A model generated the notes under the pieces. The model was not told the origin of the DNA. It made no database searches and saw nothing but the letters and a program-made list of their open reading frames with translations. The translations under genes and the position numbers were made by a program. Of a stretch of 64,000 nucleotides of DNA, positions 1 to 8,560 are shown one piece after another. The stretch comes from Clarkia xantiana subsp. parviflora (taxonomy: Eukaryota; Streptophyta; Magnoliopsida; Myrtales; Onagraceae). Within the stretch, counting starts at the first letter, position 1; every line of letters begins with the position of its first letter. The stretch is from NCBI GenBank assembly GCA_036873135.1, contig JAPTYO010000002.1:32789452-32853451 (forward strand), read 5' to 3'.

Positions 1-756
1 TAAAGCACGGAAAGGTACGTTCCACTCTACTTGATATTCACATGAATCTTAAACGTGATGAATGGTATCTTTTACCCGATCCTCGACCTTATCGTGACCT
101 TGTCGGGAGTCTTCTATACTTAACTATTACAAGACCAGATATATCTTTCTTGGTCGGACTTGTTAGCTGGTTTATGTAAACTCGAAGGACTAAAAGCAGC
201 AAAGAATATTATGAAGTATGTTAACTCCACTTTGGATATGGGGCTGTTATTCAAGGCTGGAGTTGATTTTTTTATCAAAGGATTCACGGATGCTGACTTA
301 GGGGGAGATCCAGAAGATAGAAGATCTATATTTGGGTATGTTTTCTTATCTGGAGACACGAGTATTTCATCGTGTAGCAAGATGCAAGACGCGGTTTCTT
401 TATCAACTACCGTGGCGGAGTACAAAGCATCAGCACTTACAGCACAAGAATGTGTTTGGCTTCGAAGACTATTTGAGGATCTGTACGTGCCTATCAATGA
501 ACCAGTTACACTTCATCGATATAATCAGAGCGCCATCAAGCTTGCTAATAATCCATTGTTTCAACCAAGGACAAAGCACATTGATCTTAAACATCATTTC
601 ATTTGGGAGAAGGTGCTAGATGGAACAATCAACGCGATAGAAGTTCAGAGCAATGAGAATGTTGCGGATATCTTCACGAAGACACTCTCGAAAGGTTAAT
701 TTGAATTCTTACGGTCTAAGTTATGACTAGTTGGTAAAAATTACTTTAAGGCGGAG
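1..756 (+). pseudogene. Copia pol 3' end (RT tail and RNase H), truncated by window edge
   Basis: This is the end of a Ty1/Copia polyprotein. From about 41 to 178 one frame reads the C-terminal end of the reverse transcriptase, including [12 protein letters not shown], the usual join to RNase H. From 160 to 699 a second, overlapping frame reads Copia RNase H, with FTDADLGGD, an SLSTTVAEYKA stretch and the terminal ADIFTKTLS motif. A frameshift near 170 separates the two. The usual AEAEY-type acidic motif reads VAEYKA and the usual DNxxA motif reads YNQSA, so RNase H may be catalytically damaged. The rest of the element lies left of the window. Confidence 0.85.
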
Positions 757-1190
757 TGTTGGGTTTAAAGTAATTTTTGGGTCATGTAATTTGGGCTTAG
801 TTAAAATTATTAGGCCTAAGTAAATATATCTCTAGAATAAGATAGTTCTAGGTACTTAGTGGGTTCTAGAGATTTCTTCATATAGATTTGTCCTAAGGCT
901 AGCTAGAGACTTCCATGGCTCCCTATAAATAGGAGCTCACACCATTGTTGTATCCATCCACCAAGTGAGAGAGAAGTCAAGTAATACAAACAAGTTCCTT
1001 AGCATATTTAGAGTGTTTCTATTCATACATTTGAGTTCTTCTCTTGTTGTCTACATACGGTCTTGGGCAAGTGCAATCGACACTTTGTTATTTTACAGGG
1101 AAGTCGAGACGGTTGGTTGCACTTCGGGTACTGTAGTGGTAGAGTCCTGTGGTCTACCTGTTATTTACCAATTATCATGCTTCGCCTCTT
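757..1190 (+). repeat. 3' LTR of the left-edge Copia element (right boundary uncertain)
   Basis: The pol relic is followed by the purine tract AAGGCGGAG (748-756) and then TGTTGGG, the usual join between polypurine tract and a 3' LTR starting with TG. A TATA-like CTATAAATAG lies near 924, as expected at the U3/R border. I could not fix the right end because the matching 5' LTR is outside the window, so 1190 is an estimate. Confidence 0.6.
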
Positions 1191-2189
1191 GCTCCTCCGT
1201 GGCGGTCTATACCTGTCTTGAGCTAAAAACCATCATCTCTAACCTTGTAGAAGATGGGCATCACCTTCTTTTCCAACTCAACCATCTTCTCAACTTCCCG
1301 AAGGCAGCACGCTCTAGAAGTGAAGCCTTGCGACAAGATGGGCATGCAAATCTCAGAATTTCTCAATACAGAACCTTAAATTTACAGAGCAAGAATAAAA
1401 AAGATGGTAAGATATGGAGTATCCAAGCATGAAAGGATCTCTCTTTAGTTAGTTGATGCTAGATTGAAAGTCAGGACAAGGACTTGAAGAGCTAGCTTCT
1501 ACGATGGTTCCGCTTCACCGGCAGGTGCTATTGGCTCAGTTGCTCCTGCTAGATAACTTGAATATGAAGATGAACAAGCATTGGAATGTGTTAGAAATTT
1601 AATGGTGAGTTGGCAATTATACTGCCACGTGTCAGGAATTGAAGAAAATCCACATCATAAAGAAGATGGCAATTTACCTTGGTCATCAAGCATAATCGCC
1701 TCTCATGCCTATATAGGCATTGAGTTGTTTGATACATACACACAATACACAAATGAAGTATTGCTAACATAGCTAGGTGATGTGTCGGGAAAACACGACA
1801 GAGGGTTTATAGGTTAGTTCTTAGATTTAGTCCATATCCACACAATATACATGGGTGAAGGATTAGCATAGCCAATGTGGACAAATATATATAGATAGAT
1901 ATCAGAAAGATTGAACAAAATGCAAGGACCGTATGTTCACAGCCCATCACTTTTCTCATCAAAATTGAATTATAGAGTTTTGCAGATTCTGCAATAGGCT
2001 ATAAGTCTATGAAGATTGGATTCGATTTGGGATTTTTTTTGTTACAAAAAATGACAAATTTGATAAATTGATGAAGAACACTTCAATTGATTTAAGATAA
2101 GATAAGGGTAAAAAAAAACATTTTTATAACTAATTAATTACGTTGATTCAAATATAAGTGATTAAATAAAATAATAATTTTATTTTTTA
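1191..2189. other. Spacer without a recognisable gene
   Basis: I see no conserved protein, RNA gene or complete mobile element here. Short open frames at 965-1432 and 1581-1772 have no recognisable domain. The last 200 bases are very AT-rich and may include the target sequence of LINE-1. Confidence 0.5.
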
Positions 2190-2714
2190 ATTTTCTCTCC
2201 ATCGTCGATTTTTCAACCGCCTTGTGAGGGATTATCTCTAAGCCGCCGCCTGGTAGTGCGTGGCCATATCTCCGCCGCAACCGTCGCCGGCCCTTGTCCG
2301 GGAAGGAACCGGGAGCCTCTCTTCATTAGTCTGTCTTCGCCTGGACTTGGTGAACTTGCGATATAATCATCGCAGCACCGCCTGATTTCGGAAACCCTAA
2401 TCCAAAATCCTCATTAATTTTCAGCAGCCTGCGAGGATTCAAGGTGCATATTTGCTACTGCCATGAACCCACAACCCAATAACACTGGTGGGAGCCAAGC
2501 TACAAGGACTCATCTTGGGCTCGTGGGCGACGTAGAAGATGAGGACCCGCCAATAGAGCTGGTGGGTAGAATTATATCTGACAAACCGGTTAAAAATATA
2601 GCGACACAAAAAGTGTTGCAAATTGCTTGGGCCAAACATAAGGGGATCAGCGTTGAGGAAATCGATGAGAATACCTTGCTATTAGGGTTTGAGCATCGGG
2701 AGGAGAGCCAAATA

Positions 2715-3030
2715 TGTTGGTGTTTGAATATGTATATATGTGTGTGAGTGGGAGAGGTGGAGAGGATATGAGAGACTTGTTGTTTGTCTACTCAACTTGT
2801 TGCATTCTCATTCATCTCATCACATATTTATAGTTACATATGGAAGATCCTAGAGACTTGATAATCTAGTAATTTCTCATCCTAGAAACTTCATATTCTA
2901 GTGGGTTCTTGAGACTCCTCCCTAGAGACTTTTCTACACACTTAAGACTCTTCTAGACTATCTTAATTACTTAGACTCTTAGAGATTTCTAGATACTTCA
3001 CTACTTATCAAGTTTATTTTATTTCCAACA
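2715..3030 (-). repeat. Copia-A LTR (3' LTR in element orientation)
   Basis: Starts TGTTGG and ends CCAACA, a perfect terminal inverted hexamer. It appears base-for-base identical to 5828-6143. The polypurine tract lies just inside it, so this is the 3' LTR of a minus-strand element. Confidence 0.93.
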
Positions 3031-4865
3031 TTTCCCCCCCCCCCCTTAAACTTGATTCTTCTGATGTCATCCGTACGATGTTCACGATCATTTCTCCTTG
3101 TGACTCGTCCTTCCTTATGCTTCTTTGTATAACCACTCGTGTATGCTTGGTGGTCTTTTCGAGTTTGTCTTTGTCGACATCTCGTCCTCCGCATATGTTC
3201 TTGCACTCTACGATCCTTGTATTCTCGTTCTGTCATCATGTTTTTCTTTCGCCACTTTTTCTCTTTGGTGACTTCTTTGTGTGTTGTTGGATCACATCCT
3301 GCAGATAGACATAAATTACCGTATTCTCCATCGTCATTCACTTCAACGACTTGCACGGAATTGTATACGTCTTGAATCCGTCTCGTACGCAGCACAGACG
3401 ATTCACTCGAGTCGTCTTCTTCCTGCTGAGTATCAACATGTGGGGGTGATAACGGTTCTTGAACTTCAACACGTCGAGCTTCTTTTCTTCGCGACTCTTC
3501 AACTTCAATAACCTGTTTTGGTTGGTCATTATTCATCTCCCAGCTCCATGCTTGTTGTTCATCGAACTCGACATCTCTTGAGATCACAACCCTCTTTGTG
3601 ACTGGATTGTATAACTTATAGCCGCTTGTATTCTCGTCATATCCGAGCATGATGCACTTCTGATTCTGCTGTAATTTTGCATATGCCACGCACCCGAAAA
3701 CTCGAAGATGATCAATGCACGGCTTTCTCTTGCTCCACGCCTCCTCCGGTGTCATGTCTCCAATTCGCTTGGTCGGAAACCTGTTCAGCAAATAAACCGC
3801 AGTAGCTACAGAATCTCCCCAAAATTCTTTCGGTACTCCTCTTTCTTTAAGCATGCATCGAACTAAATTCAAGATCGTCCGGTTCTTTCTCTCTGAGACA
3901 CCGTTTTGTTGAGGCGTTTGAGGCATGGTGAGTTGATGCACGATCCCGTTCTCTTTGCAAAACTTGTCAAATTCACGTGAAGTATACTCGCCTCCTCTGT
4001 CGGTTCGCAAGCACTTTAAATGACGACCACTTTGCTTCTCCACCATGTTTTTGAACTCCTTGAACTTTGCTAGGACTTCGCTCTTCTGCTTCATCATATA
4101 AGTCCAAGTTTTTCCACTATAATCATCGGTAAATGTCAAGAAGTACCTGTTTCCACCAATCGAGATGGGAGTGATTGGCCCGCATACATCCGAGTGGACC
4201 AAGTCGAGACGACCAGCTGCTCTCTTCGATGGATACTTCTTGAATGGTTTCCTTTGTTGCTTTCCGATGACACATGTTTCGCACACGCCGTTGGGATGAT
4301 TGATCTTGGGCAAACCTCGTACCATGTTTTTCTTCTCCATCAATTCCAGCGCTTTGAAATTCAGATGACCATACCGGAGATGCCAAAGATTCGAGTTGTC
4401 TATGGTTGTCACCTTCAAGCAATTCTTCTCATTGATCCTTAACTCCAACGGGAACATTCGGTTCTTCGTCATGGCTACATTCGTGATAACATTGTTATTA
4501 TTATCACGGATGGTAAGTGTTTTCTCCTTGATCCGGACGTCGTATCCCTTCTCGAGCAATTGTCCGACACTTAAAATATTGTTCTTCATGTCGGGAACAA
4601 AATAGACATTGGCGATGCATAACTTTCGTCCGTTCTTGAGTTCAAAGATAACTTTACCTTTCCCTTTAATTTGGTGTTGGGTAAGATCGCCAAAGGTGAT
4701 GTGTCCACCGTGTCTTTCATCAAGCTCCGCAAAGAACTCTTTTCTTCCGCACATGTGGTTGGAAGCTCCCGTGTCGACGAACCATGTGTTGGACTCCGTC
4801 TCCTCCACTTGATTGTATGCCATCAAAAGAACTCCATCGTCGTCGATCTTCTCCGCGAAATTCAC
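2979..4865 (-). CDS. Copia-A protease-integrase polyprotein lacking reverse transcriptase
   Basis: A 628-codon frame from a Copia pol. The aspartic protease motif WFVDTGASNH is near residue 30. The pre-integrase zinc finger (LWHLRYGHLN ... CETCVIGK) is near 160-200. The integrase core follows with the DDE acidic residues in HSDVCGP (about 225), RTDRGGEY (about 290) and GVSERKNRTI (about 325), and all three look intact. After the usual YKLYNP...ISRDVEF stretch and a linker, the frame reaches SAGCDPTTHKE. There a Copia pol would enter RT, but the sequence jumps to a basic tail that runs into the LTR. The real polyprotein would start in gag upstream, so the first Met is only the first one in this open frame. 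Function without RT is doubtful. Confidence 0.85.
   Translation of the reverse strand: MNFAEKIDDDGVLLMAYNQVEETESNTWFVDTGASNHMCGRKEFFAELDERHGGHITFGDLTQHQIKGKGKVIFELKNGRKLCIANVYFVPDMKNNILSVGQLLEKGYDVRIKEKTLTIRDNNNNVITNVAMTKNRMFPLELRINEKNCLKVTTIDNSNLWHLRYGHLNFKALELMEKKNMVRGLPKINHPNGVCETCVIGKQQRKPFKKYPSKRAAGRLDLVHSDVCGPITPISIGGNRYFLTFTDDYSGKTWTYMMKQKSEVLAKFKEFKNMVEKQSGRHLKCLRTDRGGEYTSREFDKFCKENGIVHQLTMPQTPQQNGVSERKNRTILNLVRCMLKERGVPKEFWGDSVATAVYLLNRFPTKRIGDMTPEEAWSKRKPCIDHLRVFGCVAYAKLQQNQKCIMLGYDENTSGYKLYNPVTKRVVISRDVEFDEQQAWSWEMNNDQPKQVIEVEESRRKEARRVEVQEPLSPPHVDTQQEEDDSSESSVLRTRRIQDVYNSVQVVEVNDDGEYGNLCLSAGCDPTTHKEVTKEKKWRKKNMMTEREYKDRRVQEHMRRTRCRQRQTRKDHQAYTSGYTKKHKEGRVTRRNDREHRTDDIRRIKFKGGGGNVGNKINLISSEVSRNL
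3031..3047 (-). other. Copia-A polypurine tract
   Basis: A run of C on the plus strand (G on the element strand) just inside the 3' LTR. It is the expected primer site for plus-strand DNA synthesis. Confidence 0.85.
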
Positions 4866-5796
4866 CTTTTCTCTGTCGTTATCGGTATTATACCAACACT
4901 CAGCTGCATAATGACCGTATTTTTTGCATACATAGCATTGAACTCCTGATTTGTTATTTCTCCATCCACATTGGGCTCGTCCGCGACCACGACCACGACC
5001 GCGACCTCTTCCTCGATCTCCTTCTTAGATCGACTCTCCATCATCGTTGTCGACTTCATTGGTGGTTGTTGTTCGACCACCTCTTCCTCTCCATGTCGTG
5101 AATCTTCCTCTTTGGAATCCGCCTCGTGATCCGTCATTCTTCAACCTTCAGGTTTGCTTGTATAGGATGCTCCAAGGATGTACATTCTCCTCTCTTCAAA
5201 AGTCGTTGTTCATGGGCTTGTAGAGAACCCATAAGCTGTTCCACGGACATCTCTTCTAAGTCCTTGGATTCTTCAATCGCCACAGCAACCAGGTCGAACT
5301 TTGGATCGAGAGATCTTAAGATCTTCTCTATGATACGAACATCTTCTAAAGTTTCTCCATTTCTTCGCATTTGATGCGCGATTGAAATGACTCTCGTGAA
5401 GTAATCGGAGATAGATTCCGACTTTTCTTGATGGAGGGACTCAAATTGAGCACGAAGAGCTTGTAAGCGAATTTTCTTTACCTTTTCGACGCCGTCGAAC
5501 GCTTTTTGGAGTTTTCCCCATGCTTCGTATGATGTCTTGGCCGGAGCGACTATCTCGAACGTGGCTTCATCAAGACCTTGATATATTGTGAACAAGGCCT
5601 TCTTCTCATTCTTCCGTTGCTCCTTCAATTCTTCATTTTGTTCTTTTGACATTTCCGTCGTTACTTCGGGTTCCTTGAACTCTGTCTCCACGAGCTCCCA
5701 CACGTCAAGCGATCCCAAAAGGGCCTTCATTTGGATACACCATCTATCGTAGTTATCCTTCGTCAATCTCGGCACTTGCATGCTTGTCGTTGCCAT
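4866..5796 (-). pseudogene. Copia-A gag with CCHC knuckle, broken
   Basis: The ATG at 5796 opens 220 codons of Copia gag (UBN2/DUF4219 type), starting MATTSMQVPRLTKDNYDRWC and containing the ISDYFTRVISIAHQMRR region. A one-base length change relative to Copia-D gives a stop at 5134. The original frame continues as an Arg/Gly-rich linker with another stop (a CAA codon in Copia-D reads TAA here), then CYVCKKYGHYAAEC, an intact CX2CX4HX4C knuckle around 4890-4935, and then the protease frame. Gag is therefore defective, although the LTRs say the element jumped recently. Confidence 0.8.
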
Positions 5797-5810
5797 CGCG
5801 ATCTTTCAAC

Positions 5811-5825
5811 CTTGCTCTGATTCCA
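5811..5825 (-). other. Copia-A primer binding site
   Basis: On the element strand this reads TGGAATCAGAGCAAG, two bases inside the 5' LTR. It matches the plant initiator tRNA-Met site TGGTATCAGAGC except for one base. Confidence 0.85.
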
Positions 5826-5827
5826 CT

Positions 5828-6143
5828 TGTTGGTGTTTGAATATGTATATATGTGTGTGAGTGGGAGAGGTGGAGAGGATATGAGAGACTTGTTGTTTGT
5901 CTACTCAACTTGTTGCATTCTCATTCATCTCATCACATATTTATAGTTACATATGGAAGATCCTAGAGACTTGATAATCTAGTAATTTCTCATCCTAGAA
6001 ACTTCATATTCTAGTGGGTTCTTGAGACTCCTCCCTAGAGACTTTTCTACACACTTAAGACTCTTCTAGACTATCTTAATTACTTAGACTCTTAGAGATT
6101 TCTAGATACTTCACTACTTATCAAGTTTATTTTATTTCCAACA
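5828..6143 (-). repeat. Copia-A LTR (5' LTR in element orientation)
   Basis: 316 bp, apparently identical to 2715-3030, followed by the TSD copy AAATA at 6144-6148. It abuts the primer binding site, so it is the 5' LTR of the minus-strand element. Confidence 0.93.
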
Positions 6144-6179
6144 AAATATTGCTAAACCAAGGAGCTTGGGCAGTCCAAG

Positions 6180-6742
6180 TAGGGGTGGCAATTCGTGCTA
6201 TCGTGCGTGCTATCGTGCGCATCAGTGATCGTGTCGTGTTAAACTTACTGAACACGAACACGCACGATAAGCTTATCGTGCCACATTTTACAAACACGAA
6301 CACGACACGGATATTTTCGTGCGTGTTCGTGTCGTGCTATCGTGTTGTGAATGATATTCGGTTGTATATATATATATACGAGATCTTTGAGCAAAAATCA
6401 AAATAATTAACTTCATATTTAAAAACCATGAATTAATATGTCATTATTCATAAGTTAGTATTATATAGTTTAAAAACACTAAATAATAAACCACTAATTG
6501 GAGGTAATAGATAAAGATTTGCTCAAAAAATACTTAAAATTTAGTCTTATTAGCACAACTTTATCGTGTTATCGTGCATGTCGTGTTAGGATACTCAAAC
6601 ACGAACACGGCACGGAAGTTATATCGTGTTAGTCGTGTTCGTGCTATCGTGTTATCGTACTGCCATATGCTAGCACGAACACGGTTTTTTTCGTGTGTGT
6701 TCGTGTCGTGCTATCGTGTCGTGTCACAAATTGCCAGCCCTA
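6180..6742. mobile_element. Non-autonomous hAT-type element
   Basis: 563 bp flanked by a perfect 8-bp duplication AGTCCAAG (6172-6179 and 6743-6750). The ends are inverted: TAGGGGTGGCAATT at the left, and the complement of the right end reads TAGGGCTGGCAATT. Size of TSD and terminal sequence fit the hAT superfamily. Both halves are full of short CGTG/CACG motifs such as TCGTGTCGTG and CACGAACACG, in direct and inverted copies, as in hAT subterminal regions. There is no transposase frame. It sits in ORF1 of LINE-1. Confidence 0.9.
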
Positions 6743-7600
6743 AGTCCAAGGACACTGTCTTAGTCTAAAGAGCAGGGAGCGTGATCAAAGTTTGGGAACT
6801 GTTGAGTTTAATAAAATTTAATTCTGGATTCAAGTGCATGGTTTAGAGAATGGAAGGATAAACAATACTAATGCGAAGATCATAGGAGAAAATTACAGCT
6901 CTCTCTTGGATGTCGAACCTATAGGAGGATCAGATGGATATATTCGTGGGTACCTACGCTTGAGGTGGAATTAGACGCTGCCAAACCGCTTTTTCCAGGG
7001 TTCTGGTGGACGAATGACAATGGAGAAGATCTATGGGCAGACATCAAGTACGAACGACTCCCTAATATATGCTTTGGGTGTGGAAGGCTTGGCCATTCGA
7101 TTTCGCAATGCAAGAGAAGAAATTGTCCGTCGTTGGCGAAACGAGGATACCCAATGTACGGGTCGTGGCTCAGGGGTATTAGGCCAAAGTTCCAGCAGAA
7201 GAATACGAAGTTTACGGGAAGCTCAGATACCAACCAACAGACTGGTGGTGATCGTCTAAATAGTTGGAAAACCCTAATGGAAGAGGCTGAAAGGGAGAAT
7301 ACACCGCGGTCGGATCCCGAGCTGGGCGACGACCATGGGATCGCTGGTGGTCTTCGGAGGAGTATAGCAAACTTTACCAGCAGCCACCCTAACGTTATGC
7401 CTCCACTCCAAATTCCACTAATCATTCATCTGCCACAAAGTGGGCCACCACGTGAAGTACACCAAGACTCCACCTTTATAAGAGGAACATCCATGCAACG
7501 TAAGGTCAAGCCCTTTACTTCTATGCAAACATAGTTGCCCCTCATACTATATGGTGATGACCATAATATGATGGATGATGAGCATTTAGTGGTCAGTGAT

Positions 7601-7929
7601 TGACAAATTCACTCAGAAAACACTCAAACACACAAGAATCGCACCAAAGAAGCAAACCCTAGCAGAGAAAAGAAAAGGAGAAGATGAACAGAATGTCGTG
7701 GGATTCCTTCATTTGGCTTATCTCACCCACAACCCTAAACTAAAAACATATATACAATATCTCTTTACAAACCCAACAATAGAAGGAACCCATTAAGGCC
7801 AACAATAAACGGGCTGAACACATAAACAAAAATAATCAGCCCAACAACAAAACTAATACAAATGGGCCAGCACACAACCCAAACAAAGAAGGACAAGCTT
7901 GCAGCCCACACAAGCAGCTCCAGTTCACA
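7601..7929 (-). repeat. Copia-B 3' LTR
   Basis: Starts TGACAAATT and ends CCAGTTCACA. It is 329 bp, 20 bp shorter than its partner at 13838-14186 because two short segments are absent. Confidence 0.92.
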
Positions 7930-7936
7930 CTCCCCC

Positions 7937-8557
7937 TCAAGCTTGATCTTCTTCACATGTAAAGGACTCCCCCATACCCTGAAACAAGTTCTTCAAACCA
8001 AGCTTTCCAGACAAGTGGTTGAGCTGCTCTCTGCCTAATGCCTTAGTAAAAATGTATGCAATTTGCTCATTAGTTTTAACATGATCAAAACTGATAACTC
8101 CTTCCAACAATTTTTCCCGGATAATATGGCAGTCAATCTCAATATGCTTCGTTCTCTCGTGGAAAACTGGGTTGGTTGCAATCTGTATTGCAGCTTTGTT
8201 ATCACAGTGCAATACAGTTGCCTCCTTCTGATCAAAACCCAATTCACTCACAAGACTACGAAGCCAAATAACTTCCTTAAGAAACTCTCTAATACTCCTA
8301 TATTCAGCTTCAGCTGAAGACGTTGAAACAGTTGACTGTTTCTTCACCTTCCAGGATACTAGAGAGTTCCCTAGGAAAACACAATATCCAGAGACAGATT
8401 TTCTAGTCTCTATACACCCTCCCCAATCAAAGTCACAAAAACCAGAAAGAGTAGTACTAGAACCTGAACTCAGGAAAATACGTTTACCTGGTTCCCTCTT
8501 CACATACCTGACCACTCTTATAGCTGCATCCCAATGGGATTTCTTAGGTGCCTGCAT
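7937..8557 (-). pseudogene. Copia-B RNase H
   Basis: A 206-codon frame with a Copia RNase H: FCDFDWGGC (first acidic residue), STSSAEAEYRS, LHCDNKAAIQI and the terminal YIFTKALG. It cleaves the RNA strand of the RNA/DNA hybrid. It is separated from the RT frame by a stop codon just upstream (HLS, stop, YMQAPKKSHW), which makes the polyprotein end early. Confidence 0.85.
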
Positions 8558-8560
8558 ATA

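Larger units (their letters stand above)
2715..6143 (-). mobile_element. Copia-A: RT-less Ty1/Copia retrotransposon
   Basis: A 3429-bp insertion in LINE-1 flanked by the TSD AAATA (2710-2714 and 6144-6148). It has two 316-bp LTRs that look identical, a PBS at 5811-5825 and a polypurine tract at 3031-3047. Minus-strand coding order is gag, CCHC knuckle, protease and integrase. The reverse transcriptase/RNase H region is missing: the frame passes from the sequence after integrase straight to the 3' end. It must have depended on an RT made elsewhere. Identical LTRs indicate recent insertion. It is related to Copia-D (45948-50027), which shares the deletion. Confidence 0.93.
2463..7534 (+). pseudogene. 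LINE-1 ORF1 (DUF4283 plus CCHC zinc knuckle), split by two insertions
   Basis: ORF1 of plant L1 elements encodes an RNA-binding protein of the retrotransposition particle. The ATG at 2463 opens a frame reading VGRIISDKPVKNIATQKVLQ, the start of a DUF4283 domain. It is broken at 2715 by Copia-A and resumes after 6148 (LLNQGAWAVQV). It is broken again at 6180 by the hAT element and resumes after 6750 in a damaged frame. The open part 6965-7534 starts with the linker (LDAAKPLFPGFWW) and has the knuckle CFGCGRLGHSISQC (CX2CX4HX4C) at about 7069-7110, followed by a low-complexity tail. It would join ORF2 after Copia-B. Confidence 0.8.

Noticed and set aside
965..1432. 155-codon open frame
   Set aside because: It begins inside the Copia LTR and crosses its likely end; no recognisable domain, so probably chance.
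1589..1769. Possible solo LTR (TGTTAGAAAT ... GCTAACA with CCTATATAGGC)
   Set aside because: The ends look right but the flanking five bases (GAATG and TAGCT) do not match, so there is no TSD support.
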